Source: Methanolobus tindarius DSM 2278
GTDB lineage: Archaea; Halobacteriota; Methanosarcinia; Methanosarcinales; Methanosarcinaceae
Length of the DNA stretch: 64,000 bases
Reading direction: 5' to 3'
Assembly: GCF_000504205.1 (NCBI RefSeq)
Contig: NZ_AZAJ01000001.1
Coordinates: forward strand, 248,001 to 312,000
Numbering within the stretch: position 1 is the stretch's first letter; every line of letters starts with the position of its first letter. Below, piece after piece: positions 27,501 through 36,081 of the stretch. The notes beneath the pieces were generated by a model that saw only the letters and a list, made by a program, of their open reading frames with translations, ran no database searches and was not told where the DNA came from. A program made the translations under genes and the position numbers.

Positions 27501-28334
27501 TCATGATAGTTTACTCTGCACCTTTTCATAGAACCCGTTAATAGAGCTGCTCACAAACCTTGCAGGATTCTCAGCCCTTGTAACCGTAACAAGATCATTC
27601 TCCACCATGTTGTAGGAATGCTGGCCATCAATTACCAGTGCAGCTTCCTTTTCAGGAATTGTCATCTCAACTTTAATACTGCTGTTACCGGGTACTATCC
27701 AGGGTCTTGCTGAAAGCTTAAAAGGTGCAATTGGCACAATTATTGATGCATCCACACGTGGATCTACAATTGGCCCTCCTGCACTCATTGCATAAGCCGT
27801 TGAACCTGTTGGTGTTGCAACTACAATACCATCAGCCCTCATATCCTCAATTTCCGATTCATCAACTGCAATCCTGAAAGTAAGAATCTTTGCCGGTCTT
27901 GCTGTTATGAGAACGATCTCATTTGTTGCATCCTGTAACCTTTTACCGTTCAAATAAACACTCAGGCGTGAACGCTCCGTGTAACTAAAACCTTTAAGAA
28001 CATCAGCAATGTCTTTAATAGCATCTTCAGGAGGAACATCCACCAGAAAACCCAGTGTACCCAGATTTATGCCCAGAACCGGGAGAGGATCTTCCATCTT
28101 TGAAATGTTGCGGAGCACTGTACCATCACCACCAACTGAGATGATAAGCTGTACACCTGCATTCCGCATCTGCTCAACCGGAAGACAATTATCAGTTATA
28201 CCCAGATGCTGACCGGTTTTTGGTGAAAAGAAGATCTCCACTTTTGAGTTAAACTCATCATAGATCTTCCTGACCATATCAAGAGCATCCTGCTGGTCAA
28301 ATCGCGATACAATACCTATTTTACTTACCTTCAT
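27501..28334 (-). CDS. nadK: NAD kinase
   Basis: A 277-aa NAD+ kinase that makes NADP+ from NAD+ using ATP or polyphosphate. The diagnostic GGDGT is in IISVGGDGTVLRNISK; the NAD-binding loop is in LGTLGFLVDVPPEDA and the substrate region in GSTAYAMSAGGPIVDP. Length fits the family. It overlaps the stop of the upstream phosphatase gene by 14 bp, so the two are coupled. In some methanogens NAD kinase is fused to this same phosphatase, which supports a functional link. Confidence 0.96.
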   Translation of the reverse strand: MKVSKIGIVSRFDQQDALDMVRKIYDEFNSKVEIFFSPKTGQHLGITDNCLPVEQMRNAGVQLIISVGGDGTVLRNISKMEDPLPVLGINLGTLGFLVDVPPEDAIKDIADVLKGFSYTERSRLSVYLNGKRLQDATNEIVLITARPAKILTFRIAVDESEIEDMRADGIVVATPTGSTAYAMSAGGPIVDPRVDASIIVPIAPFKLSARPWIVPGNSSIKVEMTIPEKEAALVIDGQHSYNMVENDLVTVTRAENPARFVSSSINGFYEKVQSKLS

Positions 28335-29148
28335 TTGTTATCCCTGTTGAAAGCTTTAAGATACTATCATGTGCAAGTCCGTTGGATGCTATCACGCAAA
28401 CCCTGCTTAATAATTGGTTTTCTAACTTTAAAGGGTAACCGTTCCCATCGGTGACAATTCCACCGGCTTCCTCTATCATGAGTTTACCGGCCGCAATATC
28501 AGTCATACGCATGGTACCCCTGACATCTGCAAAAGCATCAATTTTTCCTGCTGCAACATAACACAACTCAAGTGCCACACTACCCAGTGACCTGATTCGC
28601 CTCACGTTCCCGGAAAGGCATGATGCAGCAGAAATATTTTGCCTGTAACCATAAACACTGACACAGAATTTCCGAATATCAGAATTATCGGATGTTTTCA
28701 GTTTTGTCCCATTGAAATAAGCCCCTTTACCATGTTCTGCATAAAATGTATCCCCATTGGCAAGGTTTCGGACATACCCGAATATTATATCATTAAGGTC
28801 AGTTGAAGCTATGGCAAGTGAAATACTATAAAAAGGAATACCCTGCACGGCATTGTACGTACCGTCTATCGGATCGATTATAAGTGTCAAATCAGGAAGC
28901 TCTGGAGAATGACCTACAATCTTTTCCCCGGCCTCTTCACTGATAATTCTGAAAGGACTGTCTTCCTTTCCCAGAACTTCAAAAATAGCTTTTTCCGAAA
29001 CGTCATCAATGAGTTTCGTAGGTGTACCATCGGCACCCATGTAAAGGATCTTGCCGGCCTCATCTGTGCCGACAATACCCCTGACAGACACATGCACTGC
29101 TTTTGCTATCCTTTCACTCAGTTCCAGGAATTCATTGCCGGAGTGCAT
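28321..29148 (-). CDS. Inositol monophosphatase/fructose-1,6-bisphosphatase family protein
   Basis: A 275-aa archaeal FBPase/IMPase (class IV). Metal and phosphate motifs are ISEEAGE, IDPIDGTYNAVQGIPFYSIS and MRMTDIAAGKLMIEEAGG, which hold the glutamate and aspartates for the Mg ions. Archaeal members dephosphorylate both inositol-1-phosphate and fructose-1,6-bisphosphate, so roles in gluconeogenesis and inositol lipid synthesis are both open. It is the first gene of a pair with nadK. The gap gene nearby encodes another gluconeogenic enzyme, on the same strand just upstream. Confidence 0.93.
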   Translation of the reverse strand: MHSGNEFLELSERIAKAVHVSVRGIVGTDEAGKILYMGADGTPTKLIDDVSEKAIFEVLGKEDSPFRIISEEAGEKIVGHSPELPDLTLIIDPIDGTYNAVQGIPFYSISLAIASTDLNDIIFGYVRNLANGDTFYAEHGKGAYFNGTKLKTSDNSDIRKFCVSVYGYRQNISAASCLSGNVRRIRSLGSVALELCYVAAGKIDAFADVRGTMRMTDIAAGKLMIEEAGGIVTDGNGYPLKLENQLLSRVCVIASNGLAHDSILKLSTGITNEGK

Positions 29149-29173
29149 GTAATCTGCTAAAGTAGTGACGAAA

Positions 29174-30181
29174 TTAAAGTCCCATTGCCTTGTTGGTCTT
29201 TGCTATGGACTTGGTACCGTCTGTCTCGATCTCTGTCAATGCACGAATAGCATCGACATTCTCTGGAATTACGTCAGACTCCTGGTGGATTGCCTGGAAG
29301 AAGTACAGTTCACCTTCATACATCGTAACAGATTCTTCCCAGATACAGTTCTCCCACATGTCGCCTCTTGGACGTCCCATATCCTTTCCAAGCTCCATGA
29401 TTTCAGCAGTAGAACCAATGCCCTGTCCAATCATCCTTACACGTGGCTGTTTTGCAAGAAGTGCCTTCACATCTTCAGTACTGCAGTCCTTTTCCATCTC
29501 GATGTTCAGAGTATGCAGGTGCATAAGCGTTGTTGGAAGCTTTACAGCTGTTGATGTGATATTGATGTGTGGAATTACGGACTTTACATCCGGACCGTGG
29601 TGTGAAGGGAGCTTGATTGGGTTTGGAACAATAGCATTAATAGGACCGTTCTTTACATCATTTGGATCTGCAGACCTTCTCATGAGTGTTACTCTTACCT
29701 TCTTTACACCATATTCCTGATCAAGAGGATAGATTACCCTGCACAGACCTGTTGTGTTACAGGAAACAACTCTTACAAAATCCCTGCCGAGTGCTTCTTC
29801 ATAATTAGCTTCAGCATTAAATGAGCAACCTGCAAGTTCATGTTTCTCGCCGCCCTGCCACATTGCCTTAACGCCTGCTTTCTCATAAAGAGCCTTGTTC
29901 TTTTCACCGATTCCACCTGGAGTACAGTCAACAACGACATCTGCTTCTGCGATCATGTCATCGATTGAACCTGCAGCAGGAATTCCTGCCTTCTTCATAT
30001 CATCTACCCTGTCAGCTAAGGTATAGACATTGTAACCCTTGTCATGTGCAACGAAAGCCTCATAATTTGGTCTTGTCTTTGCAATGCCTATTATTTCCAT
30101 GTCATCCTGCATGGTAACAGCATCAGCAACACGTTTACCAATTGTACCATATCCATTTATTGCAACTTTTACTTTTGACAT
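29174..30181 (-). CDS. gap: Glyceraldehyde-3-phosphate dehydrogenase, type II (archaeal)
   Basis: A 335-aa type II GAPDH that interconverts 1,3-bisphosphoglycerate and glyceraldehyde-3-phosphate, mainly for gluconeogenesis. The Rossmann motif is NGYGTIGKRVADAV; the catalytic cysteine is in VSCNTTGLCRV, typical of the archaeal enzyme; HGPDVKSVIPHINITSTAVK follows. GGAAGG lies seven bases before the ATG. A TATA-like TGTATATTTAAG near 30258-30269 suggests its own promoter. It is followed 25 bp later by the IMPase/FBPase gene, so all three genes may be one gluconeogenic unit. Confidence 0.97.
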   Translation of the reverse strand: MSKVKVAINGYGTIGKRVADAVTMQDDMEIIGIAKTRPNYEAFVAHDKGYNVYTLADRVDDMKKAGIPAAGSIDDMIAEADVVVDCTPGGIGEKNKALYEKAGVKAMWQGGEKHELAGCSFNAEANYEEALGRDFVRVVSCNTTGLCRVIYPLDQEYGVKKVRVTLMRRSADPNDVKNGPINAIVPNPIKLPSHHGPDVKSVIPHINITSTAVKLPTTLMHLHTLNIEMEKDCSTEDVKALLAKQPRVRMIGQGIGSTAEIMELGKDMGRPRGDMWENCIWEESVTMYEGELYFFQAIHQESDVIPENVDAIRALTEIETDGTKSIAKTNKAMGL

Positions 30182-30291
30182 ATTAGTTCCTTCCTATCTT
30201 TTCGTCCTTAATTTTAATATTAGTACCTCAATAATTGTGAATGAAATCTTAAATTCACTTAAATATACAATGTCTTTTATGTATATTAAAA

Positions 30292-30477
30292 TCATTTGTG
30301 AAGTGTAGCTTCACCAGTTCCAAAATTGATCTCTTTTACAGACCCTTTTACAGTCTCGCTCTCTCCAAATATACCGTAGACTGTAACGGAATCACCTTCA
30401 ACAACAAGTCTTGTTACCGATTCCATAACTACATCACGGTTCTCACCGTCAACGAGGATGACCTTTAGCTCACACAT
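30292..30477 (-). CDS. CooT-family nickel-binding protein
   Basis: A 61-aa protein matching the CooT family (PF10133), formerly called predicted RNA-binding proteins. It begins MCELKVILVDGE with the conserved Cys2 that binds Ni in CooT, and has the short beta-barrel pattern RLVVEGDSVTVYGIFGE. CooT takes part in nickel delivery to CO dehydrogenase in Rhodospirillum. GAGGG lies before the ATG. It follows the DUF89 gene by 21 bp as an operon, and the cdh genes with their CooC are about 7 kb away. A role in CODH/ACS maturation is inferred. Confidence 0.85.
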   Translation of the reverse strand: MCELKVILVDGENRDVVMESVTRLVVEGDSVTVYGIFGESETVKGSVKEINFGTGEATLHK

Positions 30478-30498
30478 ACTTATTCCCTCTTTAAATGC

Positions 30499-31374
30499 TT
30501 ACTCAAATAAACGGGCTACAGAACAGCCCTTTGGAGCCCCGATATCTTCTCCCACCGGGTCACACTTCACCTTTAGTAAATATGCGATTGGTCTATAACT
30601 CTCTTCTGACATGGTCTCGTAATTTGCCATGCCTTTACTGATGATAAGTGAAGCATTGTCCAGTGCATCCTTAAGTTCCTCAGGAGCTTCCTGAAGGCGA
30701 ACACCTATTGCATTGGACCCGGTTGTCAGAACACGGTCGACTTTGTCTGCAATTCCAAACTCCTCAATCTCTTCCATGGTCACATCGTTGAGTATTGGTG
30801 CACCCCTTACAACAAGAGTGATTTTTCCGCCCATTTTTTTAATAATCTCAAAAACAAGAGTGTCAATAAGAATCTCACCACAGTTATCTGCAAGATAGAC
30901 AACATTGCTGAGTTTATCCAGCATCCTGTCTGTATCATCTATGTCCAGGCCACGCTCGAAGTGGTCCTTAAATGTTTCATCGAAAACATCAATAGGAACT
31001 TCAAGACCCATTACACCGTAGTCAAAATAGTTACCAATGACTGCCGCAAGCACTGCGCGTTTAAATGTAGCAATATCATCCCCTTCACCGTTGAAAACAT
31101 GAGAGCGTATTACAGGCATGAACCTTTCAGCGGTCTTGCTACTGAGTTCTTTCATGCTTTTGTACGGATCATTATCATCCAGAATTTCGTAGGCTTTCCT
31201 GTGCATGGGAGTGGATAGTTCTGCCGCAGGCATTCCCGGCTCATAGAGTGAATTGAGCGTTTTTATTCCTCCGAGAATTGCTTTCTGGATCAGCTCTTCG
31301 TTATCAGTTGACAGTTCTGCTTCCTGGTGAACCCGGGATAACAGGCAATATGAACATCTTGGGTGAACTTTCAT
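30499..31374 (-). CDS. DUF89 (ARMT1-like) damage-control phosphatase
   Basis: A 291-aa DUF89 family protein. Members are metal-dependent phosphatases thought to remove damaged phosphometabolites. The N-terminal CSYC pair in HPRCSYCLLSR is typical of the archaeal subgroup. The active site includes VVYLADNCGEILIDTLV and ITLVVRGAPILNDVTMEE; SLIISKGMANYETM is a further conserved block. The C-terminus ends near the cysteine of GAPKGCSVARLFE. It heads an operon with the CooT homologue. Physiological substrate unknown. Confidence 0.9.
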   Translation of the reverse strand: MKVHPRCSYCLLSRVHQEAELSTDNEELIQKAILGGIKTLNSLYEPGMPAAELSTPMHRKAYEILDDNDPYKSMKELSSKTAERFMPVIRSHVFNGEGDDIATFKRAVLAAVIGNYFDYGVMGLEVPIDVFDETFKDHFERGLDIDDTDRMLDKLSNVVYLADNCGEILIDTLVFEIIKKMGGKITLVVRGAPILNDVTMEEIEEFGIADKVDRVLTTGSNAIGVRLQEAPEELKDALDNASLIISKGMANYETMSEESYRPIAYLLKVKCDPVGEDIGAPKGCSVARLFE

Positions 31375-31513
31375 CGGACCATTCCTGTGTGAGTTGTCTG
31401 TCGTGTATTTTTATCATCTGCTATAAGCTTAACCTTGCCAGTATCCTGAAATAGTCCGAAAAAGAAAAAAAGCTTTGTGTGTATCTATAGTCTGATAAGG
31501 ATTTAAGATAATT

Positions 31514-32071
31514 ATGAACTACAAAAGTATTTCAAAGTTTAAACGTTTTAAATTGAAAACCGAGCATGGGCGCTACATTATATTAGGAAGTATCGATGGC
31601 ATACTGGCTATTCTTGGTGTTGTCATAGGTACATCACATGTGGCAGATGACCCGGCAATTGTAATTAATGCCGCACTTGGAGGAGCTGTTGCCCTGGCAC
31701 TCACAAACGGAGTCGGATCATATCTTGCTGAAAGTGCAGTGGAGTTTGGCAAACTGGCAGAACTGGAAAAACCACTTCTTCGAAGTCTTAACAGGACAAA
31801 AATAGAAGAAGAAACTAAAAAGAAAATATGGAGCGATTCCATATTCCACGGCGGAGCAAGTTTCTGCGGCTCATTGGTACCAATACTTCCTTTCCTTCTT
31901 CTGGACGAATACTCACTTGAAGTGGCAGTGGTATTGAGTATATCAGTGCTCTCAGTACTTGGAGTGTACTCTGGAAAACTTGCAAAGCAGAGCATGATCA
32001 AACACTCAGTGCGCATGGTCGGACTGGGAATAATGATCGTAACTGCGGTTACTGTACTTGGGCTGGAGTAA
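31514..32071 (+). CDS. VIT1/CCC1-family membrane transporter (TIGR00267-like)
   Basis: A 185-aa integral membrane protein of the VIT1/CCC1 superfamily, which moves Fe2+ or Mn2+ across membranes. The first helix has the signature GSIDGILAILGVVIGTSHVA; a second conserved block is LALTNGVGSYLAESAVE. A cytoplasmic acidic/basic segment follows, then three helices. The archaeal members are shorter than plant VIT1 but share the pattern. Metal specificity is an inference. It is divergent from the DUF89 gene and stands alone. Confidence 0.87.
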   Translation: MNYKSISKFKRFKLKTEHGRYIILGSIDGILAILGVVIGTSHVADDPAIVINAALGGAVALALTNGVGSYLAESAVEFGKLAELEKPLLRSLNRTKIEEETKKKIWSDSIFHGGASFCGSLVPILPFLLLDEYSLEVAVVLSISVLSVLGVYSGKLAKQSMIKHSVRMVGLGIMIVTAVTVLGLE

Positions 32072-32229
32072 TGAATATTGGATTTGAAAATATTATCAAA
32101 TTAACCATAGATTTGTTTTGAATTATAATAAAATAATTTAGCAAAGCTTAAGAACAATATAGTTCAGTAACCACTTTTGCCAGTCAAAATTAATTTCTGG
32201 TACACAGTAAAACTAGAAGGTGGTTACTT

Positions 32230-32901
32230 ATTAAACACGGAAAAAATTTGTTATTGGTAATTGGTACTATGATTATTTCCTGCATGCTGGTAAGCACGGT
32301 ATCAGGGCAAACCTACAGTGGGGTTGAGTTTAGCTCAGGAGACCCTTCTTTTGCAGATGAAATTGTGGAATATCAATTAAATGGTGGTGCAGAAGATGGG
32401 AACATCAGCCGGATACTTGGAATTCCTGACAGGAAATCCGTGAGTCTCGGAGCCTATGGTTCTGTGGTTCTTAAATTTACAGATAATGCTCTTACATGTT
32501 CAGGAGATGAACAGGACGATCTGGTAGTTTATGAAGCCGGAACTTCTGCCCAGGAAATAGTAGAGGTATTTATCAGTGTGGATGGAAATGAATGGATTAG
32601 GGTAGGAACCGGAAACAGAAAAAGCTTCTTTGATATTGACTCTGTTGCGGGAGTTAAATACGGAGAAAAATACAGTTACGTCAAAATTGTGGACTACACA
32701 GGACTTAATATTGGTAGCTCATACGAAGGTGCTGACATGGATGCAGTGGGAGCTATAACTTCAACAGGCCCTGCAACAAATGAAGAAAGCAACAATGAAC
32801 TTCCTGTATCACAGACCGAAATACCGGAATTCCCTACAATAGCTACCCCAATGCTTGCCATTATGGGACTTGCTCTGATTAGTAGTAGGAAAAAACAGTA
32901 A
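32230..32901 (+). CDS. PEF-CTERM surface protein (archaeosortase substrate)
   Basis: A secreted protein of 223 aa if it starts at an ATT at 32230. It has a signal peptide ending near STVSGQT, a beta-rich middle with FSSGDPSFADEIVEY and LVVYEAGTSAQEIVEV (discoidin- or cell-surface-like), and the C-terminal tail PEFPTIATPMLAIMGLALIS followed by SRKKQ, a PEF-CTERM sorting signal for archaeosortase. The usual ATG is missing. AGAAGGTGG lies six bases before an ATT, just as AAAGGTGG sits before the ATG of the lipoprotein at 34028. The next in-frame start is a TTG at 32248, lacking a well-placed site and part of the basic n-region. A lost start codon is another option. Confidence 0.82.
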   Translation: MKHGKNLLLVIGTMIISCMLVSTVSGQTYSGVEFSSGDPSFADEIVEYQLNGGAEDGNISRILGIPDRKSVSLGAYGSVVLKFTDNALTCSGDEQDDLVVYEAGTSAQEIVEVFISVDGNEWIRVGTGNRKSFFDIDSVAGVKYGEKYSYVKIVDYTGLNIGSSYEGADMDAVGAITSTGPATNEESNNELPVSQTEIPEFPTIATPMLAIMGLALISSRKKQ

Positions 32902-32925
32902 AAACAATAGTATAAGCTATTGTTT
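32902..32925 (+). terminator. Intrinsic-type terminator after the PEF-CTERM gene
   Basis: AAACAATAG (32902-32910) and CTATTGTTT (32917-32925) are perfect 9-bp arms around a 6-base loop, directly after the stop codon. They are followed by ATTTTCTTTTTTTATTT on the + strand, a textbook hairpin and U-tract. Confidence 0.75.
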
Positions 32926-32992
32926 ATTTTCTTTTTTTATTTACAGGTTAATCACTATTTTCACTCATGTTTAAATCACATGGAAATATATA

Positions 32993-33946
32993 ATGACCCT
33001 CATGCTTGTAACGGTTGTATTATTGCTGGTAAGCCTTGTGATGATCACAAAAGGAGCAGATTGGTTTGTGGAATCTGCCGTAACTATTTCTGAAAAAAGC
33101 GGTATCCCTAAAATAATAATTGGCGCTACCATTGTCAGCTTTGCAACCACTGCACCGGAATTTACAGTTTCTGCCATGGCAGCCTATCTTGATCACGTTG
33201 AAATGACTGTAGGAAATGCAGTCGGTTCTGCAATCTGTAACATAGGACTTGTACTTGGCACGGTAATTGCCATTAAGGCAATACCTATAGAACTTCATGG
33301 CTTTACACGCAAAGGTGGATTCATGATTAGTTCTGCCTTGCTGTTGTTAGCAGTTTCATATGATGGTGTGGTAAGCTCTTTTGACGGGATACTCCTGTTG
33401 CTTGTGTTCGTTGGATTCATGTATTATAATTTCCGTCTTCAACGTGCAGTTTTTGACGGTAATGAAGAGCTCAGGGAAAAAGTGCCTCTAAGTGACTTAA
33501 AAAAAGATATTGTTCTTTTCATAACTGGTGCGTTACTGGTAGTAATCGGCAGTAGAATACTTGTTGATGCAGGAATTACCATTGCAGAATGGCTCGGTAT
33601 TCCTGAAATGATTATAGCTCTTACACTGGTGGCACTTGGAACATCCCTTCCTGAATTAATTACCGCAGTTTCAGCTACCTTAAAAGGACATCAGGACATA
33701 TCAATAGGAAACATACTCGGTGCCAATACAATGGACATTGCACTCATCCTTGGAGCATCTTCGCAGATAAGACCTCTCACAATACTTTCACAGTCATTGA
33801 ATTATGATTTTCCGATAATGATCGCATTGATGCTGATTCTGATAATTTTTGGTATCACAGGGAAAAAACTGGAAAGATGGGAAGGTGGAGTTATCCTTGG
33901 AGTTTATGTGGGCTACATAGCTGGCCTGTTCACTCTTTTCAACTAA
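32993..33946 (+). CDS. Calcium/sodium antiporter (CaCA family)
   Basis: A 317-aa membrane antiporter that exchanges cytosolic Ca2+ for Na+ or H+. It has the two alpha repeats of the family: ATIVSFATTAPEFTVSAMAA with GNAVGSAICNIGLVLGTV in the first half, and TLVALGTSLPELITAVSATL with GNILGANTMDIALILGAS in the second. About ten membrane helices are evident. No clear Shine-Dalgarno is seen before the ATG, so the mRNA may be leaderless. It is a monocistronic gene by context. Confidence 0.94.
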   Translation: MTLMLVTVVLLLVSLVMITKGADWFVESAVTISEKSGIPKIIIGATIVSFATTAPEFTVSAMAAYLDHVEMTVGNAVGSAICNIGLVLGTVIAIKAIPIELHGFTRKGGFMISSALLLLAVSYDGVVSSFDGILLLLVFVGFMYYNFRLQRAVFDGNEELREKVPLSDLKKDIVLFITGALLVVIGSRILVDAGITIAEWLGIPEMIIALTLVALGTSLPELITAVSATLKGHQDISIGNILGANTMDIALILGASSQIRPLTILSQSLNYDFPIMIALMLILIIFGITGKKLERWEGGVILGVYVGYIAGLFTLFN

Positions 33947-34027
33947 AAAGTGTAATAACGAATGTAATGACAAAACGATAAATTTAAGTTACGACACTTG
34001 CTAGTTCTAATAGAAAGGTGGTATATT

Positions 34028-34489
34028 ATGAAAAATAAATTTATGATATTCATTTTGTTGCTGGTACTGTCCCTTGCAGTATCCGGATGTAGCGATAAAG
34101 AAGAGACAATTACTGTTCAGGATGAAGAAGGTAATGATGTGGATATTACCTACACAGAAGGTTCAGAAGATGAAGTCTGCCCTGTAGGTTCAACCATCAC
34201 AATGAGCAATCCAAACACCGGTGAAGGCATGGTTATGGAAATTGTAGGTACTGAAGTCATAGAAGGAGTAGAAATGTGCCACATGGTTGCTGATATAAAC
34301 GCCGAAGATGGAGAAGTAGCTAAAATGGAGATGTACACTCCGATTAATGATGATGATGAAAGCTTCATCATGACTTATTATGATGAGGATGGCAATGTCC
34401 TGTCAGAAATGAAATTCATGGACGGAAAAATGACTATGACGGACGAGAACGGTGAAACTTTTGAAATGACCGGAGGAATGGGAGAATAA
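34028..34489 (+). CDS. Small acidic lipoprotein
   Basis: A 153-aa lipoprotein. Residues 1-22 form the signal peptide with lipobox VSGC. The mature part is strongly acidic and rich in Met (GEGMVMEIVGTEVIEG, FMDGKMTMTDENGETF), with two cysteines in DEVCPVGST and VEMCHMVAD that may pair. I do not know the family. The start at 34028 has AAAGGTGG seven bases upstream; an ATG at 33998 would place this site inside the gene. It may bind metal through the Met and acidic residues, but that is a guess. Confidence 0.8.
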   Translation: MKNKFMIFILLLVLSLAVSGCSDKEETITVQDEEGNDVDITYTEGSEDEVCPVGSTITMSNPNTGEGMVMEIVGTEVIEGVEMCHMVADINAEDGEVAKMEMYTPINDDDESFIMTYYDEDGNVLSEMKFMDGKMTMTDENGETFEMTGGMGE

Positions 34490-34604
34490 TCCTGTTTCCT
34501 CATTTTACTCATCCTTATTCTACTTTTTAATTTAAACTCACTGTTTTCTTCAGTATTGTTTTCTGAATTGATTTTAAATAGGATAATTACCATGAGTAAT
34601 AACT

Positions 34605-35162
34605 ATGCAATTGCCGTCCCCAGATGAACTGAAACAGAAAAGGATTGATCTCGGCCTGACGCAGAGTGACCTTGCAAAACGTGCAGGAGTAAGTCAACCA
34701 CTTATTGCAAGAATAGAAGCAGGAGATGTGGATCCCAGGTTATCAACTCTCAGGAAAATAATCGATGTTTTTAATGATATCGAAAAAGAGGACATATACC
34801 TCAGGGACATCATGAACAGAGAGCTTATTTCTGTTGATCCTAACGAGAGTATTGATAAAGCTGTCAGCATCATGGAAAAATACAATATTTCCCAGATACC
34901 TGTAATTAAGGACGGAATTTCAGTTGGCAGTATATCTGAAGAGATGATCGTCAGGTCCATGGCTAACAAAAAAGCATCTGAGGTATCACATATGAAAATA
35001 GGTGATATTATGGGAGATTCCTTCCCGACACTTTCCCCGGGAACTGATGTTAAGACCGCATCTTATATGCTTGAGAAACATCCTGCAGTACTCGTACTGG
35101 AAAAAGGGCAGGTTGCAGGTGTTGTTACCAAATACGATATTCTTAAATTGCTGAGTGAATGA
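34605..35162 (+). CDS. HTH-CBS transcriptional regulator
   Basis: A 185-aa protein. An N-terminal XRE-type helix-turn-helix spans 6-55 (KQKRIDLGLTQSDLAKRAG, SQPLIARIEAGDVDPRLSTL). Two CBS domains follow, about 65-122 and 127-185, with DIMNRELISVDPNESIDKAV and IMGDSFPTLSPGTDVKTAS. CBS pairs bind adenosyl nucleotides, so this regulator probably senses AMP, ATP or SAM. A TATA-like TTTAAATA near 34572 lies about 30 bp before the ATG, consistent with a leaderless mRNA. It is 30 bp upstream of a site-2 protease gene and likely co-transcribed. Confidence 0.93.
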   Translation: MQLPSPDELKQKRIDLGLTQSDLAKRAGVSQPLIARIEAGDVDPRLSTLRKIIDVFNDIEKEDIYLRDIMNRELISVDPNESIDKAVSIMEKYNISQIPVIKDGISVGSISEEMIVRSMANKKASEVSHMKIGDIMGDSFPTLSPGTDVKTASYMLEKHPAVLVLEKGQVAGVVTKYDILKLLSE

Positions 35163-35192
35163 GTTTAATGATATACAAATTCAGGGGAAACA

Positions 35193-35909
35193 ATGAGTAA
35201 GGCTTACAAAATTGGGAAAATTATTGGAATACCTATAAAAATAGACATTTCATTTCTAATTGTACTGCCTTTATTTGCATGGTTCTTTTCTTCATATGTA
35301 CAGCCATTTGGATTCGCAGGTGTCCAGCCTGAGATAATGAAATATGCTTTTTCATTGCTGACTGCAATTCTGCTTTTTGTATCCGTACTGGTACATGAAC
35401 TTGCACACTCATATTTCAGCCTGATATTCGGAGGAAGTATTAAAGAGATAAGACTCCATCTGCTTGGAGGAGTCGCTTCCATGAATAGAGAGGTTAAGGA
35501 GCCATTGAAGGTAATGGTAATTGTAGCCGCAGGACCACTTTCAAGCATAATACTTGGAGTATTGCTTCTCGTTTTGAATTATATTTTAAACCCTGCATCC
35601 TTTACAGAAGGAAATACAACATTATTGATGCTTTTTATTCTGGGATACGTCAATATTTTCATGGGGCTTTTCAACCTGATTCCTGCATTCCCAATGGATG
35701 GAGGAAGAATACTAAGGGCTTTTCTTTCATTGTTTATGGATTATGTTAAAGCAACAGAAAAAGCCGTTTTAATTGGAAAGATAATTGCTGTTTTATTGGG
35801 AATATTTGGTTTATTCACTGATTTGTGGTTACTGCTTATTGCATTATACATCTACGGCAATGCAAGCAGAGAAGAGCAGCTGGTAAAAATGAGATATAGC
35901 AGATTTTAG
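35193..35909 (+). CDS. Site-2 protease family zinc metalloprotease (M50)
   Basis: A 238-aa membrane protease of family M50. The zinc site is HELAHSYFSL in the second helix, and the third ligand is the aspartate in NLIPAFPMDGGRILRA. Six or so hydrophobic helices are visible. Such proteases cleave membrane-anchored regulators or leader peptides. AGGGGAAAC precedes the ATG. The CBS regulator just upstream is the likely operon partner; many archaeal S2Ps carry CBS domains fused at the C-terminus, whereas here they are on a separate HTH protein. Confidence 0.93.
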   Translation: MSKAYKIGKIIGIPIKIDISFLIVLPLFAWFFSSYVQPFGFAGVQPEIMKYAFSLLTAILLFVSVLVHELAHSYFSLIFGGSIKEIRLHLLGGVASMNREVKEPLKVMVIVAAGPLSSIILGVLLLVLNYILNPASFTEGNTTLLMLFILGYVNIFMGLFNLIPAFPMDGGRILRAFLSLFMDYVKATEKAVLIGKIIAVLLGIFGLFTDLWLLLIALYIYGNASREEQLVKMRYSRF

Positions 35910-36081
35910 AATTTGCTCAAGTAAATTTTCTCCTGTCTAACATAGATGCTAACATTCATGATTATTAATTATAAGGTTCAGTCCAATTCTAATAAATTTA
36001 AATATTAAGAAATCCAATGAGATTGATGCAATTATATAATAATATCATAATATATTGTAGATTTTAGGCTGGATGGAAAAA

